Assembly: GCA_046597185.1 (NCBI GenBank)
Contig: JBKJLF010000864.1
Span: 1 to 12,493 of the forward strand
Origin: CAMBDR01 sp046597185
Lineage (GTDB): Bacteria > Pseudomonadota > Gammaproteobacteria > Burkholderiales > Burkholderiaceae_D
DNA length: 12,493 nucleotides
Reading direction: 5' to 3'
The translations under genes and the position numbers were made by a program. The notes beneath the pieces were generated by a model. The model did no database searches and was not told the origin of the DNA. It saw only the letters and a program-made list of their open reading frames with translations. Of the stretch, positions 6,300 to 12,493 are shown in pieces (position 1 is the stretch's first letter; each line of letters opens with the position of its first letter).

Positions 6300-7202
6300 A
6301 TGGAATACAGTCCACCACCCCTATTTAAGCAGGGTGCGTCGGCCCGCTTCAAGGTAACGATTTTTGCATTAATTTCAATCGCCTTGCTGGTAGCCGATTC
6401 ACAACTGAAGTCACTTGCCTTTTTCAGGCAGGCTATTGCTACGGCTCTTTATCCGGTTCAAATGGCGGCACTGTCGCCTCGTAGCGCATTTTCCCAGGTG
6501 AATACGTATTTTGTCTCGCTCTCGGATGCGCAGAAAGAAATGCGCACCTTGCAACAAAAACAAGTTCAGCAAGCGCAAACCCTGCAGCAAGCCGAGCAAT
6601 TGCTGGGCGAAAACGCGCATCTGCGCCAATTGCTGGAAACCCGGAATCGCATCAGCGTCAAATCGATTGCCAGCGAAATCTTATACGATGCGCGCGACCC
6701 GTTTACCCGCAAAATTGTGCTCGACCGCGGGCTGCAACACGGCGTGGCCCTGGGTCAACCGGTGATTGATTCGGCGGGCGTGGTAGGTCAGGTCACACGG
6801 GTCTTCCCCTTCACCTCAGAAGTGACCTTACTCACCGATAAAGATCAGGCGATTCCGGTGCAAGTGGTCAGAAATGGTTTGCGCAGCATCGCCTACGGGC
6901 GCGGCCAGATGGGTGCGCTGGAATTGCGCTTTACCGCCGCCAATGCCGACATTAAACCCGGTGACCTGCTCGCCACCTCGGGTATTGATGGCATCTACCC
7001 ACCCGGTTTGGCGGTAGCAATGGTGAGCAAGGTAGAAAGTAATGCGGCCGGGGCATTTGGCAGTATCTTGTGCCAACCGGTGGCGGGTATCAATAATCAT
7101 CGCCAATTACTGATTCTGCAATCCACCGAAGCACCGATTCCCCGGCCCGAACCTGAAGCTCCGCCCCCCAAGCATAGCAAACCGAAAGCCTCGACACCAT
7201 GA
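6300..7202 (+). CDS. mreC: Rod shape-determining protein MreC
   Basis: MreC is a bitopic inner-membrane protein whose periplasmic part activates PBP2/RodA and links them to MreB. The 300-residue protein has a short cytoplasmic N-terminus (MEYSPPPLFKQG, common in betaproteobacteria), one transmembrane helix (about 18-34), and a glutamine-rich coiled coil (about 76-115) used for dimerisation. The beta-barrel MreC domain follows (about 120-275, containing ARDPFTRKIVLDRG and VIDSAGVVGQV). The tail from about residue 279 is proline- and lysine-rich (PEPEAPPPKHSKPK), a variable part in the family. The ATG at 6300 has no visible Shine-Dalgarno, although the family fit makes the start secure. Its stop overlaps the mreD start as ATGA. 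Confidence 0.96.
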   Translation: MEYSPPPLFKQGASARFKVTIFALISIALLVADSQLKSLAFFRQAIATALYPVQMAALSPRSAFSQVNTYFVSLSDAQKEMRTLQQKQVQQAQTLQQAEQLLGENAHLRQLLETRNRISVKSIASEILYDARDPFTRKIVLDRGLQHGVALGQPVIDSAGVVGQVTRVFPFTSEVTLLTDKDQAIPVQVVRNGLRSIAYGRGQMGALELRFTAANADIKPGDLLATSGIDGIYPPGLAVAMVSKVESNAAGAFGSILCQPVAGINNHRQLLILQSTEAPIPRPEPEAPPPKHSKPKASTP

Positions 7203-7711
7203 ACCACCCACAATACATTTTATTACCGGTTAATCCCTTTTTCATTGGTTTTAGCTTACTGGTGGCGTTTTTATTCAACCTGCTGCCATGGAGCAATTCA
7301 CTGGCATGGCCGGATCTGGTTGCCCTGACACTGGTCTTCTGGAGCATCCACCACCCGCGCAAAGTGGGCGTGGGCGTGGCCTTTTTCATGGGGCTGCTGA
7401 TGGATGTGCATAATGCCTCACTACTGGGTGAAAATGCACTGGCGTATACCTTATTGTCGTATTTTGCGATTACCATTCATCGGCGCGTGCTGTGGTTTCC
7501 GCTTACCATACAAGTCTTCCACGTTTTACCCTTGCTATTGTTTGCGCAAACGGTGGAGTTGGTGGTGCGGCTGGTGATTCATGGCCAATTCCCCGGTTGG
7601 CTGTATTTTGCCGAGAGCGTGGTGGGCGCGCTACTATGGCCTGTCATCACGGGTTTATTATTGGCACCACAACGGCGCGCCGTCAATCATGACGAAACCC
7701 GGCCAATTTAA
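7199..7711 (+). CDS. mreD: Rod shape-determining protein MreD
   Basis: MreD is a polytopic inner-membrane protein of the elongasome, partner of MreC. The 170-residue protein is highly hydrophobic with about five to six predicted membrane segments (residues about 14-30, 38-50, 56-70, 78-92, 98-126, 138-156). It carries the family's signature GLLMDVHNASLLGENALAY (65-83). The ATG overlaps the mreC stop by four bases, indicating translational coupling. The C-terminus QRRAVNHDETRPI is short and polar. The stop TAA at 7709-7711 is followed directly by a 9-bp tandem repeat, and the reading frame stays open from there into mrdA. Confidence 0.95.
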   Translation: MNHPQYILLPVNPFFIGFSLLVAFLFNLLPWSNSLAWPDLVALTLVFWSIHHPRKVGVGVAFFMGLLMDVHNASLLGENALAYTLLSYFAITIHRRVLWFPLTIQVFHVLPLLLFAQTVELVVRLVIHGQFPGWLYFAESVVGALLWPVITGLLLAPQRRAVNHDETRPI

Positions 7712-7715
7712 AGCC

Positions 7716-7769
7716 AATTAAGCCCATCAAGCCAACCGAGCCAACCGAGCCAACCGAGCCAATCAAGCA
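7716..7769 (+). repeat. 9-bp tandem repeat between mreD and mrdA
   Basis: Six 9-bp units run from 7716 to 7769. Three are identical (AACCGAGCC at 7734, 7743 and 7752), flanked by AATTAAGCC, CATCAAGCC and AATCAAGCA. The last bases of mreD (GCCAATTTAA) resemble a unit too. Because the period is a multiple of three, copy-number changes would keep the mreD-to-mrdA frame. The tract fills nearly the whole spacer and leaves no visible Shine-Dalgarno for mrdA. Confidence 0.85.
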
Positions 7770-7783
7770 AAGCGAAGCAGCAA

Positions 7784-9808
7784 ATGACTGAAATTAAGAA
7801 TAGCGAACACGAGTTACAACTGTTCCGTGCCCGGCTCGTGGTATTGGGGGTGTTGGTGTTTATCAGTTTTGGCATCCTAATCGGGCGCTTTGTCTGGTTG
7901 CAAATCTATAAGCATGATGATTATGTGGCCCAGGCAGAAGACAACCGTATCTCGGTATTGCCCGTGGTGCCCAATCGCGGCTTGATTCTGGACCGCAATG
8001 GGGTGGTGCTGGCGCGCAATTATTCGGCTTACACGCTGGAAATTACGCCCTCCAAAATTAAGGGCGAACTCAATAGCGTGATCGATGAAGTGGCAAAAAT
8101 CATCGATATTCAACCAAAAGATCGCAAACGCTTCAAAAAACTGCTGGAAGAATCGAAAAGCTTTGAAAGCGTGCCGATCCGCACCCGTTTAACCGATGAA
8201 GAGGTGGCGCGTTTTACGGTGCAGCGTTATCGTTTCCCCGGTATTGAAATTCAGGCGCGTTTGTTTCGTCAATATCCTTTGGGCGATGTGGCATCGCATG
8301 TGATTGGGTATATCGGTCGCATCAGTCAAAAAGATGCAAAAAAAATTGAAGTCATGGAAGAACAGCCTGATGTCAACTATAGCGGCACCGACTATATCGG
8401 CAAAGAAGGGCTGGAGAAAAGTTACGAACGGGAATTGCATGGCAAAACTGGCTATGAAGAAGTAGAAGTGTCGGCAGGCGGGCGCGCGGTACGCACGCTA
8501 TCGCACTCCGGCGCGACGCCGGGTAAAAATCTCATCCTCTCGATTGATATCGAATTGCAAAAAGTGATCGAAGAAGCATTTGGCGACAAACGGGGGGCTT
8601 TAGTGGCCATTGAGCCTGCCACGGGCGATATTTTGGCTTATGTTTCCAAACCTTCGTTCGACCCGAATCTGTTTGTCGAAGGGATCGATCAGCAAAGTTG
8701 GGATGAACTCAATACCTCGCTGGATCGGCCCTTGCTCAATCGCCCCTTGCTCGGCACCTATTCGCCCGGCTCCACCTACAAACCGTTTATGGCCTTGGCT
8801 GCACTGGAATTGCGCAAACGAACCCCGGGCACCATCATCAATGATCCAGGTTATTACTTTTTTGGCAATCACAAATTCCGCGACGATAAGGCCGGGGGCC
8901 ATGGCGCGGTGGATATGTATCGCTCCATCGTCCACTCTTGCGACACCTACTACTACACCCTCGCCAATGAACTAACCGTCGATACCATCCACGATTTTAT
9001 GAAACCGTTTGGCTTTGGGCAGTTGACCGGTGTGGATTTGGAAAACGAGAAGCACGGCGTGCTACCTTCCATCGCCTGGAAGCGCGGCAACTATAAAACC
9101 GCCGCACAAAAAAAATGGTATGCCGGCGAAACCATTTCGCTGGGCATAGGCCAGGGTTATAATTCCTTCACCCCGCTGCAACTGGCGCACGCCACCGCAA
9201 CCCTGGCCAATAACGGGGTGGTGATGAAGCCGCATCTGGTGAAAGCACTGGAAAATGGTGTCACGCGCGAGCGCACACTCACCGTGGCAAAAGAGAGTTA
9301 CCGCATTCCCTTAAAACCGGAAAACATTGAGATCATCAAGCAAGCGATGGCGGGCGTGGCCAAGAGTGGCACTTCGGCACGGGTTTTTGCCCATGCGGAA
9401 TATGAATCAGCGGGCAAAACCGGCACTGCGCAGGTGGTATCGATCGGTAAAAACGAAAAATACAATGCCAAAACCATTGCCGCCCATTTGCGTGACAATG
9501 CGCTATATATTGCTTTTGCGCCGATAGACAAGCCACGCATTGCGATTGCGATTGTGGTTGAAAACGGCGGCTTCGGGTCCGAAGCGGCAGCACCGATTGT
9601 GCGCCGTGCGCTCGACTATTTCTTGCTCGGCAAAAAACCACTGGAAAAAGTGGACCCAACGCAAGCCACTTCAGCCAACGAGCCAAAAGACCCCAAAGAG
9701 CCGAAAGAAGATAGCGAAGCCTTACGCTCCAAAGCGGTGATTAAGGCCGATGATGAATCCTCCGGTGGCCCGAAACCGGGTGATGAAACCGAAGGCAATA
9801 AAGATTAA
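7784..9808 (+). CDS. mrdA: Penicillin-binding protein 2 (elongasome transpeptidase)
   Basis: PBP2 is the class B transpeptidase that cross-links glycan made by RodA during lateral growth. The 674-residue protein has a cytoplasmic N-terminus, one membrane anchor (about 18-40) and a PBP dimerisation domain (about 65-245). The transpeptidase domain contains all three motifs: S330-T-Y-K, S385-C-D387, and K545-T-G-T. The nucleophile position 330 equals that of E. coli PBP2. About residues 616-674 form a charged, low-complexity tail (EPKDPKEPKEDSE, DETEGNKD) that makes it longer than the 633-residue E. coli enzyme. The ATG at 7784 has only AAGCGAAGCAGCAA before it, with no Shine-Dalgarno. MTEIKNSEHELQLFR nevertheless matches typical starts, and no earlier in-frame start exists after the mreD stop. 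Confidence 0.97.
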   Translation: MTEIKNSEHELQLFRARLVVLGVLVFISFGILIGRFVWLQIYKHDDYVAQAEDNRISVLPVVPNRGLILDRNGVVLARNYSAYTLEITPSKIKGELNSVIDEVAKIIDIQPKDRKRFKKLLEESKSFESVPIRTRLTDEEVARFTVQRYRFPGIEIQARLFRQYPLGDVASHVIGYIGRISQKDAKKIEVMEEQPDVNYSGTDYIGKEGLEKSYERELHGKTGYEEVEVSAGGRAVRTLSHSGATPGKNLILSIDIELQKVIEEAFGDKRGALVAIEPATGDILAYVSKPSFDPNLFVEGIDQQSWDELNTSLDRPLLNRPLLGTYSPGSTYKPFMALAALELRKRTPGTIINDPGYYFFGNHKFRDDKAGGHGAVDMYRSIVHSCDTYYYTLANELTVDTIHDFMKPFGFGQLTGVDLENEKHGVLPSIAWKRGNYKTAAQKKWYAGETISLGIGQGYNSFTPLQLAHATATLANNGVVMKPHLVKALENGVTRERTLTVAKESYRIPLKPENIEIIKQAMAGVAKSGTSARVFAHAEYESAGKTGTAQVVSIGKNEKYNAKTIAAHLRDNALYIAFAPIDKPRIAIAIVVENGGFGSEAAAPIVRRALDYFLLGKKPLEKVDPTQATSANEPKDPKEPKEDSEALRSKAVIKADDESSGGPKPGDETEGNKD

Positions 9809-9827
9809 GTAAGGGATTTCACTCAAC

Positions 9828-10925
9828 ATGAATTATCAAGTACACTGGCGCACCATTAAACCCTGGTTGACCGTATTCGACGGCACCTTGGCACTGATCA
9901 TCTTTTTATTAATGGCAGCGGGCTTGATCACCTTGCATTCGGCGGGGATTAATTTTCCGGGCCGGGTGGAAGATCAAATCCGCAATATTGTGGTGGCCTT
10001 TGCCGTGATGTGGTGCGCCGCCCTGATGCCGCCCCAGGCTTTAATGCGCTTGGCGGTGCCGCTCTACACCATCGGGGTGAGCCTTTTGGTGGCGGTATTT
10101 TTATTTGGCATCGTGAAAAAGGGGGCGCGCCGCTGGATCAATATCGGCATGGTGATTCAACCCTCGGAAATCATGAAAATCGCCATGCCGCTGATGTTGG
10201 CCTGGTATTTTCAAAAACGCGAAGGCAATTTGGGCTGGCGTGAATATATCCTCGCCGCGCTATTATTGGCCGTACCAGTTGGTTTGATTGCCAAACAGCC
10301 CGATCTGGGCACGTCCTTATTGGTCAGCGCGGCAGGTGCGTATGTGATTTTTTTGGCCGGTTTGTCGTGGAAAATGATTTTTGGCCTGATCGTCAGCATT
10401 GCCGCGAGCTTACCGATTATCTGGCCGCGCCTGCATGACTACCAGCGCGAGCGGGTGATGATGTTAATCGACCCCACCTCCGACCCGCTGGGCAAGGGTT
10501 TTCATATCATTCAATCCACGATTGCGATTGGATCGGGTGGCGTTACTGGTAAAGGTTGGCTCAAAGGCACACAAGCCCACCTTGAATTTATTCCGGAACG
10601 CACCACGGACTTTATTTTTGCGGTATTCTCCGAAGAGTTCGGCCTGGTGGGCATTTCGATTTTGGTGGTTTTATATTTGATGTTGATTATGCGCGGTTTA
10701 ATGATTGCCGCGCGCGCACCGAACTTTTTTTCCCGCTTATTGGCGGGATCGATTACACTGATCTTTTTTACTTATGTTTTTGTTAATATGGGCATGGTTA
10801 GCGGCATCTTACCGGTGGTGGGCGTACCGCTACCCTTTATCAGTTATGGTGGTACGGCTTTGGTAACGCTGGGCTTGGGGGCGGGCATTTTGATGAGTAT
10901 TCATCGTCATCGCAAGTTGATGTAG
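9828..10925 (+). CDS. rodA: Peptidoglycan glycosyltransferase RodA
   Basis: RodA is the SEDS-family glycosyltransferase that polymerises lipid II in the elongasome with PBP2. The 365-residue, roughly ten-helix membrane protein carries the family signatures. These are GARRWINIG with QPSEIMKIAMP (residues 99-121), KQPDLGTS (156-163), GVTGKGWLKGTQAHLEFIPERTTDF with Asp261 matching the catalytic aspartate (D262 in E. coli), and VSGILPVVGVPLPFISYGG near the C-terminus. These last motifs distinguish SEDS proteins, and the PBP2 neighbour makes RodA rather than FtsW the right call. It begins 19 bp after mrdA. A TAAGGGA element precedes the ATG at a rather long distance of about 12 nt. Length is normal. 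Confidence 0.97.
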   Translation: MNYQVHWRTIKPWLTVFDGTLALIIFLLMAAGLITLHSAGINFPGRVEDQIRNIVVAFAVMWCAALMPPQALMRLAVPLYTIGVSLLVAVFLFGIVKKGARRWINIGMVIQPSEIMKIAMPLMLAWYFQKREGNLGWREYILAALLLAVPVGLIAKQPDLGTSLLVSAAGAYVIFLAGLSWKMIFGLIVSIAASLPIIWPRLHDYQRERVMMLIDPTSDPLGKGFHIIQSTIAIGSGGVTGKGWLKGTQAHLEFIPERTTDFIFAVFSEEFGLVGISILVVLYLMLIMRGLMIAARAPNFFSRLLAGSITLIFFTYVFVNMGMVSGILPVVGVPLPFISYGGTALVTLGLGAGILMSIHRHRKLM

Positions 10926-10977
10926 TGTTTTGCCTAATATTATCTGGCTGCGCCAATTTTTTGCAAGAGAGGTTCGC

Positions 10978-11670
10978 ATGAATTACCTGTTTCAACGCTG
11001 CTTGATTATCTTGACCAGCTCCCTGCTGCTGGCATGTGCCACCTCACACCAACCTGGCCCGACCACAAAAATACCGCTGCCCGCCAAGACCGATGGCAAG
11101 ACTGGTGATACGGCGACGGCCCCACCCGCCAATCGCGGTGGCTATTATCAGGACGATGGGCCGGGGGATTTACCGGTGGCCGAATTGCTGCGCACCCCGG
11201 ACGCCGAACCCATCATCGAACCGATCTCCAAATCCACAACCCGCAGTTATAAAGTGCTGGGCAAAACCTATTACCCGATCACCGATGACAAGCCTTTTGT
11301 GCAGCGCGGTATTGGCAGTTGGTATGGCAAAAAGTTTCACGGCCAGCGCACCGCGTCCGGCGAGCGCTACGATATGTATAAAATGACGGCGGCGCATCCA
11401 ACCTTACCGATTCCCTCGTATGCGCGCGTAACCAATCTCGATACGGGCAACTCGGTAATCGTGCGCATCAATGATCGCGGCCCGTTTCATGCCACCCGGA
11501 TTGTGGATGTCTCCTACACGGCCGCGTTAAAACTCGGTTTAACTGGCAAAGGTAGCCGTCAGGTTGAAGTGACGCGTTTGTTACCGGATGAAATTACCCG
11601 AATAAACCAGAAAAATCTGGAGAAAAAACTGAACATTTTGACTGCCGCCAATCCACTAACATCCGAATAA
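10978..11670 (+). CDS. rlpA: RlpA family septal/outer-membrane lytic transglycosylase lipoprotein, no SPOR domain
   Basis: RlpA proteins cleave naked glycan strands from the outer membrane. This 230-residue version has a lipoprotein signal ending in LLLAC20 and a low-complexity linker (about 21-100). A double-psi beta-barrel domain (about 110-205) includes GSWYGKKFHGQRTASGE. E129, H140 and D166 (in INDRGPF) have the same spacing as the catalytic E120/H131/D157 of the P. aeruginosa enzyme. The protein ends soon after the barrel (LEKKLNILTAANPLTSE). The C-terminal SPOR domain that binds denuded peptidoglycan in E. coli and P. aeruginosa RlpA is absent. AGAGG lies about 5 nt before the ATG at 10978; an in-frame TTG at 10930 is a poorer choice. 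It starts 52 bp after rodA in the same direction, as is common. Confidence 0.93.
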   Translation: MNYLFQRCLIILTSSLLLACATSHQPGPTTKIPLPAKTDGKTGDTATAPPANRGGYYQDDGPGDLPVAELLRTPDAEPIIEPISKSTTRSYKVLGKTYYPITDDKPFVQRGIGSWYGKKFHGQRTASGERYDMYKMTAAHPTLPIPSYARVTNLDTGNSVIVRINDRGPFHATRIVDVSYTAALKLGLTGKGSRQVEVTRLLPDEITRINQKNLEKKLNILTAANPLTSE

Positions 11671-11701
11671 CATCCGAATAACATCCGAATAACATCGCAA
11701 T
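11658..11701 (+). repeat. 11-bp tandem repeat across the rlpA stop codon
   Basis: Three exact copies of AACATCCGAAT (11658, 11669, 11680) are followed by AACATCGCAAT (11691-11701). The rlpA stop TAA (11668-11670) spans the junction of the first and second copies. Next to it are a perfect palindrome GTTGCGCAAC (11705-11714) and a small stem CGCAA/TTGCG (11696-11710). No U-tract follows, so a terminator is not supported. Confidence 0.85.
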
Positions 11702-11857
11702 AATGTTGCGCAACAGATGCAAAATCATGCTCTGGTTGGGTCGCTTGGGGTTCACAGCCCGGTTTCTTGGTGTCAGATTGGTTTACAATCAATCCAATGA
11801 CCCGCTCACAGAATCGAACGTCTGCCGACAGACATCACAACCACTTAAGGATTGCAT

Positions 11858-12493
11858 ATGAAGATCATCAAAACGCTGGCATCAGGGCTGGTGGCGATAT
11901 TTTTAATCAGCGGCTGTAGCCGTGAAACCTCGGTTAAAATTGGTCTGGTCGCGCCGATGACGGGCGAATTGGCCCAATATGGCAACGATATGCAGCGCGG
12001 TGCCCAGGTGGCACTGGATGAAATGCAATCCGAAGGCTTTCGCATCAATAATAAACGCGCCAAATTCGAGCTCATCGTCGAAGATGACAAGGCCAATCCC
12101 GAAACCGGTAAAGCAGCCGCGCAACGCTTGCTTGATGCAGGTGCGATGGCGGTGTTTGGTCATTTTAATTCCGGGGTATCAATTGCGGCAGCCCCGATTT
12201 ATGCCAAAGCCGGGATACCGCAGTTATCGGTATCGACCAACCCCAAATATACGCGCATGAATATCCCCACCGCATTTCGTATTACCGCCGATGATATTCA
12301 ACAAGGTGCGGCACTGGGTCGCTTAATTAATGACAAGTTACGCGCCAAATCGGTTTTCCTGACCGATGACCGCACCACCTTTGGCGTGGGCTTGACTGCT
12401 GAAGTGGCAAAAATCGTTAAATCCAAGGGCGGCATACCACCCAGCGAGAGCATTGACCCCAAAACCGCCGATTACACCCCGATTATCGAAAAG
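11858..12493 (+). CDS. Branched-chain amino acid-type ABC transporter substrate-binding lipoprotein (3' end outside window)
   Basis: The frame is open from the ATG at 11858 to the window edge, giving 212 residues, about half of the usual 370-400. The start carries a lipoprotein signal with the lipobox I-S-G-C20, then CSRETSVKIGLVAPMTGELAQYG. This is the first strand of a type I periplasmic-binding fold of the LivJ/LivK group. The segment GHFNSGVSIAAAPIYAKAGI with LSVSTN (about 100-126) is the ligand-contact region around the first hinge in that family. The role is capture of amino acids or related ligands for a Liv-type permease. The ligand cannot be told, and permease and ATPase genes are not in the window. 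AAGGA lies 6 nt before the ATG. A TACAAT box (11784-11789) in the 187-bp gap may be a -10 but lacks a clear -35. It is probably transcribed separately from rlpA. Confidence 0.9.
   Translation, partial: MKIIKTLASGLVAIFLISGCSRETSVKIGLVAPMTGELAQYGNDMQRGAQVALDEMQSEGFRINNKRAKFELIVEDDKANPETGKAAAQRLLDAGAMAVFGHFNSGVSIAAAPIYAKAGIPQLSVSTNPKYTRMNIPTAFRITADDIQQGAALGRLINDKLRAKSVFLTDDRTTFGVGLTAEVAKIVKSKGGIPPSESIDPKTADYTPIIEK

Noticed and set aside
10930..10977. TTG start adding sixteen residues to RlpA
   Set aside because: It would push the lipoprotein signal away from the N-terminus. The ATG at 10978 has AGAGG at a suitable distance.
1..12493. CRISPR array, toxin-antitoxin pair, defence island or intact mobile element
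   Set aside because: No spaced direct repeats of CRISPR type, no transposase or integrase, and nearly all coding space is filled by conserved housekeeping genes.

Overview
The window reads as a conserved housekeeping block of a proteobacterium, most likely a betaproteobacterium. The reasons are a gatCAB cluster divergent from mreBCD-mrdA-rodA, the MreC N-terminus (MEYSPPPLFKQG...), and PBP2 and RodA sequences close to beta-type versions. G+C looks moderate, around 50%. I cannot name a genus. I see no CRISPR array, rRNA, tRNA or intact mobile element, and no candidate for a wholly new multi-gene system. The unusual material lies in the left edge, one uncharacterised gene and the intergenic DNA.

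Left part, minus strand (about 4808 down to 124): gatC, gatA, a secreted cysteine-rich protein of unknown function, gatB, then a cytoplasmic DsbA-like (FrnE-type) thiol oxidoreductase. GatCAB amidates misacylated Glu-tRNA(Gln) and/or Asp-tRNA(Asn). The unknown gene overlaps the gatA stop by ATGA and sits between gatA and gatB. Beyond the DsbA-like gene, the last ~75-120 bases carry what looks like a fragment of an ORF6N-type (phage/accessory) gene running off the left edge. A 12-bp perfect palindrome coincides with its LRSQ codons.

The divergent spacer (4809-5158, 350 bp) has no gene. It holds a plausible mreB promoter, a terminator-like GC-rich hairpin just downstream of it, and a 10-bp tandem duplication.

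Right part, plus strand (5159-11670): the elongasome operon mreB, mreC, mreD, mrdA (PBP2), rodA, rlpA. MreB filaments, MreC and MreD organise the RodA glycosyltransferase and PBP2 transpeptidase for lateral wall synthesis. RlpA is an outer-membrane lytic transglycosylase, here without a SPOR domain. A perfect 10-bp inverted repeat separates mreB from mreC. From 11858 to the right edge is the first half of a lipoprotein substrate-binding protein of the branched-chain amino acid (LivJ/LivK) type, probably a separate transcription unit.

A recurring oddity is short tandem repeats beside or across stop codons (13 bp x3 at gatC, 9 bp x6 after mreD, 11 bp x4 at rlpA), with smaller ones before gatB and mreB. 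The mreD repeat leaves mreD and mrdA in the same frame, separated by a single TAA.
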